A stretch of DNA of 64,000 nucleotides from assembly GCA_028023455.1 (NCBI GenBank), contig JAQFVV010001032.1:1-64000 (forward strand), read 5' to 3'. Made by a program: the position numbers and the translations under genes. This document shows, piece after piece, positions 11,814-20,159 of this stretch. Within the stretch, counting starts at the first letter, position 1, and each line of letters opens with the position of its first letter. The stretch is from Epiperipatus broadwayi. Taxonomy: Eukaryota > Onychophora > Udeonychophora > Euonychophora > Peripatidae. The notes beneath the pieces are model-generated. The model ran no database searches. It worked only from the letters and a program-made list of their open reading frames with translations, and was not told the DNA's origin.

Positions 11814-14399
11814 CTGGGGGGGAGGTCTGTCAGTAGGTATTACAGTCTCTATAATATTTGATAGAGGGTATTTTTTCCCCAGATTTACTAAAAGTGAATG
11901 CCCTTTTTGGAAATTGATTGTCTGTATTGAATGGAGACCCATACCGTTCTGTTTCCTGTGAAACTGAAGTCTGCGGATGCTAATTGCAGTGGTCCGACCT
12001 CTCCATAAGAGCTGACCACAGAGCCTCTGAATCTGTAAGGTGAATAATTTGGTAACTGACATTATTGGCAGGTAGTAATTTATGCTCGCCATAATCTTCA
12101 TATTGATAAGAGCAATCTTCCCTTGTAGGGACAGGTATGTCCTTGACAGCGACTGAACCACCTTAGTAGCATTGCTTATGATGGATTTTTGTAGGCAGAC
12201 AGACATAGCAGTCTGTGACTTGAAGATAGGAAACCCCAGAAAACACTGAGGTTCCGCTAAAAAATTGGATAGTATTTTCCTACCAGTGTTGATGCACCAG
12301 GATGACGACTTGTGAGGATTGATGGATAATTTATAATCTTTAGTATAATTGGTAATTATGGAATGAAGTGTCTTCAGATATTTACGAGATGGAAGAATCA
12401 CAAGTATGTCATCCATGTATGCAAAAACCTTGATGTTTTTCTTAAGCCGGGGCACATATATACCTGGAAGCTGATCTAGCTCTTTAATCAGAGGGTCGAT
12501 GTACTTTATGAACAAAAGACCACTCAACGGTGAACCTTGTGGTATGGATCTTGAAGGCCCAAATCCATCTGAGTAATGTCCATTTATGGAAATATGAATA
12601 TGCCTATTATTCAGGAGATTGTCCAATATCTGAATTATCTGTTTTGATATGTCCAACTGAGATAGCAATTCAAGAAGAATGTTGACATCTACTGTATCAA
12701 AAGCATTGGACACATCCAGCTGGACTGCCACAGGCCGGGATTTTCTGTTAGATCTAATGTGATCAAGCAGAATTTTCACTTCGCCAATTGCAGTCAGCGC
12801 CGATGATCCCCTCCTTGCATATTGAGAGGCCGATATATCCTGTAAAATGGCATTCTGAATTTTTTCTTTTATTATACCCTCCATGACTTTGAACAAAATT
12901 GGTGTCATCGATATTGGTCTGATACTGCTAAGAGAGGTAGGATCCCGGTTCTTTTTAATGAATGGAACCATGGCGATTGGATATAGGTTAGGAATTACTC
13001 TCCTTTCAATGGCGAGGTAGGTTAACATGTTTAATATAATCCTCGCAGTAAAAAAAATTAAGTGAGTGAACACAAACTTCGGGATAGCATGCATCCCAGG
13101 ATGAACACTGTCAGGGAGACCCTGCAACCTACTGGTGATGTCTTGGAGTGTAATACCATGATCTGCCTCTCCGGTTGTGCCCACCCACTCCAAGGCAGGG
13201 TTTGTGCGGTGACCTAAGAGAAGGTTTTGAAAGTGGTTCTCTATGTGTAAAATCATATTCGCACCAGTAAGGCTACCACCATTGATGAGCAATGAAGTAG
13301 GAACCTCCTGTTTCTTTCTGGCCCCCAGAGCCCACCTGAGATAGCCCCGGGTCCAGCAATGTTGAGCTGGCAGGTAATTCTTTGCATTTTTTGTAGCTAT
13401 TATCTCTGCTACTGCTGATTGTTTTGATCTGTATGAAGCTTTTAACTCAAGTAAGTATTCAATGTTGTGATCCTGACCATTGAAGTTTTTAATTTTCCAA
13501 TTCAGGCTGTCTAATTCACGCATCAGTGTGGTTGTTCCCTTAAGCTTGAAGGTGTATTGAGTAATCAGTGACTGAATAATGCCTATAAATGTAGTCCAGG
13601 CCTCGACCGGGTGTAGGTATATGAGGTTCACCTTGTGAAAAAGAATGTAGGCCTCTGAGAAGAATGCCTCAGTGGCGTTGGTTTTAGTGAACATTCTGAG
13701 ACTCCGGTTGACTTTAATTTGTTGAAAGTTGTTCAGCTCTATGGATGCCATAATCGCAAAATGATCCGAAAAGGCTGTCGGTTGCAGTTTAGCCTCTATC
13801 CCATAGTGCAATTCGGCCGAGTAGAACATTAGATCAATGAGTGTACGACTGTTTTTTGTATAGAATGAAAATGCATCAGGTGGAAAGAATCCCCTCCCAT
13901 TGAGAAATACTTTGTTGAGTAGGGGTAAATATTTCTTTGTGAAGGATTCATAGGAGATGTTAAAGTCACCGAGCAGAATGGTAGGTGCATTATTATTATT
14001 AGTAATTAGGTTAATTGTGTGGACTATTTTCAGCAGTGTTGCATGAACATTGGCGCTGTATACATAAATCACATTGAAAGTATTCAAGGAGAAGGTAAAC
14101 TCCAAGGCAATTAGGTTCTGATCTAGATAAATTGTTCTGAAGGAGGTTGGAGCCAGAAGATTATTTATTATTACCCCAACTCCTCCCCTAGCCACATGAC
14201 CTGTAGATAAATGGGTGAAACCTATTTTACTAAGTTCTGATTTTATGAAGTAGTTTGAGTTTAGGTGATATTTTGTTTCACCTATGAACAACATATGTGG
14301 TGAGTTTTGCCTAAAGAAATGCCTGATGGCATTAATACGACCGAGGGAATTAATACCTCGGACATTGACAGCAGAGATTAAACATTTATTGTTATCCAT
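11811..14399 (-). CDS. LINE ORF2: APE-type endonuclease and reverse transcriptase
   Basis: 862 codons from ATG at 14,399. Residues 1-225 form an APE-like endonuclease with the expected landmarks: an N-terminal NVRGIN block, GETK, LLGDFN, IDLMFY and SDHFA. Reverse transcriptase blocks follow: RPISMTPILFKVMEGII (about residue 490), QLDVSNAFDTVD with the first catalytic Asp, RSIPQGSPLSGLLF, and FAYMDDILVI (about 658) with the catalytic DD. Most LINEs have [FY]ADD here, so YMDD is unusual. The endonuclease nicks target DNA and the RT copies the element's RNA at the nick. The start codon overlaps the ORF1 stop (ATGGATAA), suggesting coupled translation. The frame ends early in a G7/C7 run, and the rest lies in the neighbouring frame. 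Confidence 0.9.
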   Translation of the reverse strand: MDNNKCLISAVNVRGINSLGRINAIRHFFRQNSPHMLFIGETKYHLNSNYFIKSELSKIGFTHLSTGHVARGGVGVIINNLLAPTSFRTIYLDQNLIALEFTFSLNTFNVIYVYSANVHATLLKIVHTINLITNNNNAPTILLGDFNISYESFTKKYLPLLNKVFLNGRGFFPPDAFSFYTKNSRTLIDLMFYSAELHYGIEAKLQPTAFSDHFAIMASIELNNFQQIKVNRSLRMFTKTNATEAFFSEAYILFHKVNLIYLHPVEAWTTFIGIIQSLITQYTFKLKGTTTLMRELDSLNWKIKNFNGQDHNIEYLLELKASYRSKQSAVAEIIATKNAKNYLPAQHCWTRGYLRWALGARKKQEVPTSLLINGGSLTGANMILHIENHFQNLLLGHRTNPALEWVGTTGEADHGITLQDITSRLQGLPDSVHPGMHAIPKFVFTHLIFFTARIILNMLTYLAIERRVIPNLYPIAMVPFIKKNRDPTSLSSIRPISMTPILFKVMEGIIKEKIQNAILQDISASQYARRGSSALTAIGEVKILLDHIRSNRKSRPVAVQLDVSNAFDTVDVNILLELLSQLDISKQIIQILDNLLNNRHIHISINGHYSDGFGPSRSIPQGSPLSGLLFIKYIDPLIKELDQLPGIYVPRLKKNIKVFAYMDDILVILPSRKYLKTLHSIITNYTKDYKLSINPHKSSSWCINTGRKILSNFLAEPQCFLGFPIFKSQTAMSVCLQKSIISNATKVVQSLSRTYLSLQGKIALINMKIMASINYYLPIMSVTKLFTLQIQRLCGQLLWRGRTTAISIRRLQFHRKQNGMGLHSIQTINFQKGHSLLVNLGKKYPLSNIIETVIPTDRPPPQ

Positions 14400-14895
14400 T
14401 GCAAGGTGGCCCGCTAGATTCCACCGCAGGCGGTTTCAATGAAGCATCAGCAGACTCTTTTTTTTTATTAATTTCCTTGCGGATGTTTTGAGGGATGTTT
14501 AAATCTGAAGTGGGGAGGTCCACAGGCAAACCATTGGTAGGATAACCAGTTAACAAATCAGATGGAAGATTAATCTTGCATTTCTTTTCTGTGGCTCCTG
14601 TATGCTTATTGTTCGTTGCATTTGATATTGTGGGTTTCGACTTTTGCCTCACTGGAAATGCCATCTCTTCTTCTCCTGAGCTAGGACTAGATACAACCCA
14701 TGGTTTTCTTTTATGACTGGTGCTAGGAGTGATGAATCTCTCCATCTCATCTGCAGACCAGGAAGCAGCAGAATCTACCGGTGTTTGGAAAGGATTGATA
14801 TTTTCATTAGCCACAGCTATCAGTGTATCACTAGGACTTGGTGAGATGTTATATTTACCTTGGATGGAGTTAGGTTTAGGTATTTCCGTCTTTTT
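14392..14895 (-). CDS. LINE ORF1 C-terminal part
   Basis: This frame continues ORF1 after a break in a T9 run (+ strand about 14,892-14,900) and ends at TAA 14,394-14,392, overlapping the ORF2 start. The sequence is hydrophilic, rich in S, P, K and N, with no recognisable domain. The apparent start near 14,814 is a GTG codon inside a frame that is open further upstream, so I do not treat it as a true start. Smooth continuation of composition across the T9 run is why I assign it to ORF1. Confidence 0.65.
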   Translation of the reverse strand, partial: KKTEIPKPNSIQGKYNISPSPSDTLIAVANENINPFQTPVDSAASWSADEMERFITPSTSHKRKPWVVSSPSSGEEEMAFPVRQKSKPTISNATNNKHTGATEKKCKINLPSDLLTGYPTNGLPVDLPTSDLNIPQNIRKEINKKKESADASLKPPAVESSGPPCNG

Positions 14896-17276
14896 TTTTG
14901 TTTGGTTTGATCATCGTCTATATTGTTTTCACCAGCTTTATTACTAGATGCTGTAACTGAGCTAAAGCCTAGGCCTTCATGCAAACTCCTAGGTCCAGAA
15001 TTGTGTGAATCTTTTGGTTTTGATTCCAATGGCCTTTGATTACTGTTTTGGTGACTATAGTTATGTGATGTGTTATGTTTGTAATCCTGATTACTGTTAA
15101 TTAAGGAGGGCTGATTCCTTTCATGTATTAGGATACTTTTTTTATTTGTATACTTTAAGTTGAGTTCATCCTGCTGTTCTACATTGTAGTGTTGTGCACT
15201 CGGTTGTTGTGAAGAATGTTGTACCTCCGGAACTGAATGTGAAGTCTGTTGTTGCCTACATCTGTGAGTGCGACCTTTTTTTTGACCACAAGATGAACAT
15301 ATACGATTCAAACACTCCTTAATCAGGTGAGTTCTTTGTCCGCAGTAGAAGCACTGTGGCCTAACACCTGAAAAAGATAATATCATGGGACAGCCTCTAG
15401 CCGACAACACTGTTGGAATATCTGTTGGCACTATTCCCTTTTTTAGGAGCAGTCTAAATGTTGCTTTGTTCGAGAGAATGTTGTTAAATGTTTTGTCAAT
15501 TGGAAGGTAGGTGAAACTTGTCACCTTGCCAAAGGGTTCCAATATCTCTTGTAAATAAGATTCATCTATTCCTGTAATGCAATCTTTTATTGACCCATTT
15601 AGAGTGGATGATCTGTTTATATCTACAGTTACTATGATCTTATCATCCAATACTTTAAATTTGCTTTTAAAGTTATTCCTGCCAGCCCAGGTCTTGAATT
15701 CGACTGCTATATAGCGGTCATTCGGATGGGTAGAAATCCTATGAATTTCATTTGCAATATTTGCTCTTCTAATTAACTCAAACAAGGCATTCATTGGAAA
15801 TTTAAACAGAGCACACTTTAGGTCCGTTACCGCTAGTATAATGCTCTTATCATTGCTATAGTTAGCCAGTGATTTCAGAAGCATGTTTGGAATAGTCAGG
15901 TTAAAATTTGAGACAATATTATCCATTTGCTCCACTGAAAGTTGATTTAGTGTAATATTGTTTTCAATTGGATCCACTTGAACCAGATCATCTTCATAGT
16001 GTGATTGCTGTTCTATCAACTCAAGAATGTCCATTCCCACAGTTTTTTGATTTGTATTGCTGCCTTGTTGATCAGTATTGTGACCTGCAGGAAGAAAGGG
16101 TTGGCCATTGCTAGAGTGGTTAACCGACCCAGATTGTGTCATTCCAGCCCGAGCTGCACTAGCATATGACATAGGAAGTGTGAAACATTTAGTTTCATCA
16201 GCAGGGTTAGTTTGTAGTTTAGTAAAATTTGCATTATTTGCTTGTGTGAGATTTAACAAATTATGATCAAGATCATCTTGTTTTCCCATCAATAAGGTAT
16301 GTTTTGAAGTGACAGGAGGGGAGACATTATTGTGACAAGTGCTGAGTGGTGGATGACCAGCTATGGTATGAGATTCTAACGGATATTCAAACGATTGTGT
16401 TTGTAAATTATTTTTATTTCTATTTGGATAGTGTATTTCTTTGAGCCATCCTGCATTATTTCTAGTGCTGTTATGAAAAATTAAACTGGGAAATGATTCA
16501 CTATGTATTTGACTATGATTAGATAGTAATTTTGTGCTTGGATGCTTATCATTCAGGCTTAATGCAAGGGGATTTGTATATACAGTTTTATTAGCTTTTG
16601 GCTTATATGCGTTTATAATGTTCGTTTTGTCTTCTGATGTGGAAGAAAAACAATCAGCATCATCGGCTAGCACCCTCTGTTCACCAGAAATGGGTTGATT
16701 TTGAGTTAGCTGGTATGTTAGTATATTTTTGGGCAGGATTTTGGATGTTTGATGACTCAAACTGGGGTTAGATTTAGGTGTATTGTGCGACTCCCGGTTA
16801 TTAAGTTTGGTTTTGCAGCCATTGGCAGTGCCATCCGCCTTCACGTGTACAATTGACATATTCTCAGAAATTGATGTATTAAGAATGGAATGGTTTTTGT
16901 TTTTTTTTCTTATTTCTTTTTGATTAAATTCCGGATTATTCCTATTATGACCTGATTTATTGAGATTGTCCGATTTACAATCATTATCCTGACAGTTATG
17001 CTCATCGGGAGTCTTGTAATTGATACATAATGTTGGCGTAATTACGTTGGTCTCTATTACGTTAGTCCCAGAGAACAAAATATCGGCATTATCGGAATTG
17101 AGATTTATATTTATTTCAACTCTGTCTTCTATTGTGAGTTCATTACTATTAATGGGGGTAGCCTCATCAGATAGAATTTTAGTTTTATTTTGTTTTGAAA
17201 TATTAGGTGCTGTTTCATAATTGCTCTCACTGTTTTCAATTATTTCTATGATATGTTGTGTGTCTCCGCTATTGCT
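14820..17276 (-). CDS. LINE ORF1 (gag-like nucleic-acid-binding protein), main part
   Basis: This frame is open from about 17,276 to TGA at 14,820. The TTG at 17,078 is only an internal codon. The first 400 or so residues are low-complexity, rich in N, S, T and H. A structured region (about 16,000-15,360) contains a fold resembling an RNA-recognition motif, with DESYLQEILEPFGKVTSF and FRLLLKKGIVPTDIP. It leads into a zinc knuckle CFYCGQRTHLIKEC (C-X2-C-X4-H-X4-C, about 15,311-15,353), followed by a second, irregular Cys/His cluster. RRM-like plus CCHC is the usual layout of ORF1 proteins in Tx1-, Jockey- and I-type LINEs, which coat the element RNA. The Q/S-rich tail runs into the T9 break. 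Confidence 0.8.
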   Translation of the reverse strand, partial: SNSGDTQHIIEIIENSESNYETAPNISKQNKTKILSDEATPINSNELTIEDRVEININLNSDNADILFSGTNVIETNVITPTLCINYKTPDEHNCQDNDCKSDNLNKSGHNRNNPEFNQKEIRKKNKNHSILNTSISENMSIVHVKADGTANGCKTKLNNRESHNTPKSNPSLSHQTSKILPKNILTYQLTQNQPISGEQRVLADDADCFSSTSEDKTNIINAYKPKANKTVYTNPLALSLNDKHPSTKLLSNHSQIHSESFPSLIFHNSTRNNAGWLKEIHYPNRNKNNLQTQSFEYPLESHTIAGHPPLSTCHNNVSPPVTSKHTLLMGKQDDLDHNLLNLTQANNANFTKLQTNPADETKCFTLPMSYASAARAGMTQSGSVNHSSNGQPFLPAGHNTDQQGSNTNQKTVGMDILELIEQQSHYEDDLVQVDPIENNITLNQLSVEQMDNIVSNFNLTIPNMLLKSLANYSNDKSIILAVTDLKCALFKFPMNALFELIRRANIANEIHRISTHPNDRYIAVEFKTWAGRNNFKSKFKVLDDKIIVTVDINRSSTLNGSIKDCITGIDESYLQEILEPFGKVTSFTYLPIDKTFNNILSNKATFRLLLKKGIVPTDIPTVLSARGCPMILSFSGVRPQCFYCGQRTHLIKECLNRICSSCGQKKGRTHRCRQQQTSHSVPEVQHSSQQPSAQHYNVEQQDELNLKYTNKKSILIHERNQPSLINSNQDYKHNTSHNYSHQNSNQRPLESKPKDSHNSGPRSLHEGLGFSSVTASSNKAGENNIDDDQTKQKKRRKYLNLTPSKVNITSHQVLVIH

Positions 17277-17283
17277 ATTACAT

Positions 17284-17495
17284 TTATTTAAGAGCCTTAG
17301 ACTTAAGCTTTACGTTCGAATTTTTATTCGCACTGTTAATTCTATTGCTTCTACGTTTTGTCACTTCGACTGCAGCGCCAGTTATATCAAAGCATGGCGA
17401 GCAGTAATCTAAAGTGATGCAATCATTAATCATTTCATTTGACTTTCCGGTGTCCATTTCTAGAGGTTTTTTATCAGTGTGTTTTTTTTTTTTTA
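17284..17495 (-). pseudogene. LINE ORF1 N-terminal piece between two frame breaks
   Basis: This short open segment joins the frame at 17,474-18,160 to the main ORF1 frame. On its upstream side the frame changes in a T12 run (about 17,480-17,491). On its downstream side it meets a stop at 17,284, while the main frame is open from about 17,306 downward. It is Lys/Asn/Ser-rich with one CSPC. No domain is recognised. The change near 17,284-17,306 is not in a long homopolymer. Confidence 0.5.
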
Positions 17496-18160
17496 ACAAT
17501 ACCATTATTATTAATTTTGTAGCAGGTTTTTTTATTAGATTTTTTAAATAATCTAAGCGACTGTTGTTTCGTCTTCTTATGATTCGTTTTTTTATATTTG
17601 GTAAATGCGTTGGAGCTGCTGGCTGTATCATCGCTGACTTTCGCCGGAATGTCAGCCGTGATAGGAACTAATTTATCTGTAAGTAAATCTTTGATTTCTT
17701 TAATTTTGGGGGGGTTTGAACAATTGTAACTTTTAATTAATTTCAGACATTTGTTATAGTTATTCTTAATATTACATGAGCTTCTCATGGAATGTATATC
17801 GAGACTATTTGTTTGCTCTTCTGCAACAGGCCCTGTTTTACCGCAATCAAAGTACTCAGCATTTTGTGCAGAGCCTAGGTTCATGTTATATTGCGGGCTT
17901 GTGGTTACGTTCATATTTACGTTATCTTGCAACTCGTTACTTTTATTTATTTCCCCTAATTTAGTTATATTAGACATATTTAAGGATTGTCCAAAAGACA
18001 TATTTTGATTCAATGGATTTGGTGCTTCAGTAAGATTGCTACAGCTGGCTGTTTGTATTTCTGCATTAGGCGAACTTCCAATGAAGCCTTCATTGCTAAT
18101 GTCTACCATTAGACCTTCGATAACGTCTTCAAGAGGTTTTTCCTGTACGACATATTTTAT
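17474..18160 (-). CDS. LINE ORF1 N-terminal region
   Basis: The frame is open from about 18,160 to a stop at 17,474. The first ATG is at 18,109 and is the best candidate ORF1 start if the upstream 65-codon frame is separate. The protein is Asn/Ser-rich, then lysine-rich near its end (TKYKKTNHKKTKQQSLRLF), which would suit RNA binding. It stops shortly after a T12 run on the + strand, where a one-base change would join it to the next frame. Confidence 0.55.
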   Translation of the reverse strand: MKYVVQEKPLEDVIEGLMVDISNEGFIGSSPNAEIQTASCSNLTEAPNPLNQNMSFGQSLNMSNITKLGEINKSNELQDNVNMNVTTSPQYNMNLGSAQNAEYFDCGKTGPVAEEQTNSLDIHSMRSSCNIKNNYNKCLKLIKSYNCSNPPKIKEIKDLLTDKLVPITADIPAKVSDDTASSSNAFTKYKKTNHKKTKQQSLRLFKKSNKKTCYKINNNGIVKKKKTH

Positions 18161-18179
18161 AGTTTTATTTATTTATTTT

Positions 18180-18377
18180 TTATGATAAAGAAACGGATCC
18201 TTTTTTTTTGGATCTTGTTAGAATACTCCAAGAACCTTTGTTAGATTTATTTTGTATTTTAATTTTCCCATAACTAGAATGATTTTGCTTTGTAATTTGG
18301 TCTATGTTAGCCGCTTTTATGCACGGACCAAATTTTACATTATAATTCGGATTGTGAGTAACCGAACTCACATCCAT
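18180..18377 (-). CDS. Small frame at the 5' end of the LINE
   Basis: 65 codons from ATG at 18,377, basic and polar, ending TAA at 18,180. It could be the true N-terminus of ORF1, cut off by changes in the A-rich stretch 18,160-18,210 (which includes an A9 run). It could also be a short upstream frame. I cannot decide between these from sequence alone. No domain is recognised. Confidence 0.4.
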   Translation of the reverse strand: MDVSSVTHNPNYNVKFGPCIKAANIDQITKQNHSSYGKIKIQNKSNKGSWSILTRSKKKGSVSLS

Positions 18378-18512
18378 TTAGATAAAATATAAGAACTACT
18401 TACCTTAAACAATTTCAAGGCCTTTTTTCCGATGGTTATAAATTTAGGGAATCTTTAATAAAAAAAAAACCTTTGGGAGCTCAGGAAGGTGCTTCCTACT
18501 CAGACTACATAT
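18378..18512 (-). other. LINE 5' untranslated region
   Basis: The segment contains a short hairpin on the minus strand (GGAAGCACCTTCC, around 18,485-18,500) followed by a run of T. It is less repetitive than the A/T tandem repeats beyond it. Internal LINE promoters usually lie in such regions, but no specific motif was identified. Confidence 0.4.
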
Positions 18513-18720
18513 TTTGATTTTTTTGTTTTTCAAATAATAAATAAAACGGGTTTTTGATTTTCTTGTTTTTTTAATTACAACAAATAAAACGGGGTTTTGA
18601 TTTTTTTGTTTTTTTAATAATAATAAATAAAATGGGACTTCTTTTTTCTCTTAGATTTATAAATACGGGGTTTTTTTTTGGTGGCGGGTTTTTTTTTTTT
18701 AAATAATAACAAATAAAATG
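18513..18720. repeat. Short tandem repeats built on AAATAAAACGGGGTTTTGATTTTTTTG
   Basis: Three to four degenerate units of about 55-60 bp each contain AATAAAACGGG and a following TTTTGATTTT block. One further unit lies at 19,562-19,608, next to the transposase fragment, so the repeat probably belongs to the Merlin-type element. The candidate right-hand LINE target duplication (18,649-18,667) lies within this array. Confidence 0.65.
18649..18667. repeat. Candidate LINE target-site duplication, right
   Basis: TCTTAGATTTATAAATACG, one mismatch from the copy at 10,806-10,824. It lies inside a tandem repeat array, which weakens the target-duplication reading. Confidence 0.45.
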
Positions 18721-18774
18721 TCAAAAACCAAAAAGTCAATCGCGGTATTGTTTTTTTAACAAAAAAAATATGTA

Positions 18775-19224
18775 TGTTTACCGATTTTGTTACATTCGGT
18801 GGATTTATTTATTTATCTTTTTTAAGAGTCATACAAGTTTGTTAAAGATTTTTTGTTTTCATAACAAATAAAATGTCAGTATTTTTTTTCTTTTTTAACA
18901 ACAAAAATTAGGTTGGGTTCATTTTTAAAATATATTTAACGTGCTGTTTATTGATTTAGAACAACAACAACAAAAAACATATTTTTGCTTCTAAACGAGA
19001 CGAATAGATATGTCAAAAGAAGAAGTATTTTTTTTACACCAAAAAAAACAAAAAACAATCAATCAAGAGATGTCCAACAAACTCTGCCACCCCTTTTTAA
19101 CACTGTCATTCTGGGTGTTAATTACATGATTTACAGATCCAAATAATCGCAAACAAAACACAAATTCTTTCCAGAAAATAAATTTATTAACCATATATGA
19201 CTAAACTAAATCAACTGTAACGAA
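18775..19224. repeat. 440-bp duplicated segment, copy A
   Basis: It matches 19,608-20,055 along its length with small indels. Shared landmarks are TTTTGTTACATTC.GTGGATTT, AACGTGCTGTTTATTGATTT, ATCAAAAGAAGAAGTATTTTT, GAGATGTCCAACAAACT and ACACTGTCATTCTGGGTGTT. Copy A lies downstream of the transposase stop (minus-strand sense) and so looks like the original 3' region of the Merlin-type element. Confidence 0.85.
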
Positions 19225-19256
19225 TGTTCCAACATTTTAAAAAGTCATACAACTTG

Positions 19257-19562
19257 TTACTGAGGGTGTACGGTCATTTCCTTCAAAATGGCTTGGAAAA
19301 TGTCCTCGTCTTTGTGAAGATGCCTCCAAATGAACTCAGCTAAATAATTTTGGAGGTATTGGCGTGCTGTGTCATGGTGTTTCCTATTCTGCCACTTAAG
19401 TAGACCCCAAAACCTCTCGATGGTCTGAGTGTGAGCTCCTGTTGTGGGGTCCACAAAATTGTAACAATGGTTAACAGTGACATGTGTAAAGCCTGCCACC
19501 TTAAGATCAGTAGTCCTATAACCCTCCCAACAGTCTGAGTAGATGGTAAATCTGGACTTGAT
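19257..19562 (-). pseudogene. Merlin (ISXO2-like) transposase, C-terminal DDE part
   Basis: The frame ends HPQ-stop at 19,257. Recognisable transposase sequence starts near SRFTIYSDCWEGY. SDCWEGY carries the second catalytic Asp. TVNHCYNFVDPTTGAHTQTIERFW is the family's signature block, containing the Glu and the conserved N-H, F-V-D-P and AHTQ-IER motifs. Merlin transposases cut and paste their element using the DDE triad. The first Asp and the N-terminal zinc-binding region are missing: upstream of about 19,562 the frame runs into the A/T tandem repeat, so residues before that are not transposase. It is a fragment and not functional alone. Confidence 0.9.
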
Positions 19563-19607
19563 AACAAATAAAACAGGGTTTTGATTTTTTAATAATAACA
19601 AATAAAA

Positions 19608-20055
19608 TGTGTCAACCAGTTTTGTTACATTCTGTGGATTTATTTATTTATATTTTTTTAAGAATCATACAACTTTGTTAAAGATTTTTTTTTTTTTTTT
19701 CATAACAAAAATAAAACGTCGGTATTTTTATTCTTTTTTAACAACAAAAATTAGCTCGGGTTCATTTTTAAAATGTACTTAACGTGCTGTTTATTGATTT
19801 AAAACAACAACAACAAAAAACCTCATTTTGTTTCTAAATGGAACGAATGGGTATATCAAAAGAAGAAGTATTTTTAAAAAAATCAATCAATCAAGAGATG
19901 TCCAACAAACTATGCCACCCCTTTTTAACACTGTCATTCTGGGTGTTAATTACATGATTTACAGATAAAAATAATCGCAAACAAAACACAATTCTTTCCA
20001 AAAAATAAATTTATTAACCACATATGACTGAACTAAATCAACTGTAACAAATGGC
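19608..20055. repeat. 440-bp duplicated segment, copy B
   Basis: This is the second copy of 18,775-19,224. It lies between the presumed N-terminal and C-terminal transposase pieces, where the middle of the gene should be. This placement suggests an internal rearrangement in which 3' untranslated sequence replaced the gene's centre. Confidence 0.85.
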
Positions 20056-20057
20056 AG

Positions 20058-20156
20058 CATGTTTTGGGCTTGCAAAAACACAACTGCCTCACTTTCTCTA
20101 TTTGGGATATCCCACAAATGTAATAATGTGGTAGACATTTTGTTATTCTTTTTCAA
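20058..20156 (-). pseudogene. Probable N-terminal piece of the Merlin transposase
   Basis: The frame begins MKKNNKMSTTLLHLWDIPN at 20,156 and contains SEAVVFLQAQNMLP. This resembles the leader helices of ISXO2-like transposases, where an L-x-FLQ-x-x-G/N-L block precedes a zinc-binding motif. It switches into duplicated segment B right after MLP, so the zinc motif and first catalytic Asp are lost. The match is short and from memory of the family pattern, so the assignment is tentative. Its place near the right inverted repeat supports it. Confidence 0.5.
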
Positions 20157-20159
20157 CTC

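Larger units (their letters stand above)
10827..18648 (-). mobile_element. Non-LTR retrotransposon (LINE), two-ORF type
   Basis: Minus-strand order is: 5' region (18,648-18,378), gag-like ORF1 (to 14,392), ORF2 with endonuclease, reverse transcriptase and CCHC motif (14,399-11,165), a 3' region of about 330 bp, AATAAA, and an A-rich tail (T-run at 10,827-10,835 on the + strand). Base composition is clearly less AT-rich than the host sequence. Frames are nearly intact, which argues for a fairly recent insertion. The 5' end is uncertain: the repeats at 18,513-18,720 resemble Merlin-side sequence at 19,560, so the LINE proper could begin nearer 18,510. The Tx1/L1-like gag and the YMDD box make clade assignment uncertain. 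Confidence 0.85.

Noticed and set aside
14720-14947. Plus-strand frames opposite the LINE (also 17,020-17,412 and 17,776-18,008)
   Set aside because: They are antisense shadows of the LINE ORF1 coding strand, with no domain and no supporting signals.
17078-17080. Start codon of ORF1 at 17,078
   Set aside because: It is TTG in a frame that stays open further upstream to about 17,306, so it is an internal codon. The GTG at 14,814 is rejected for the same reason.
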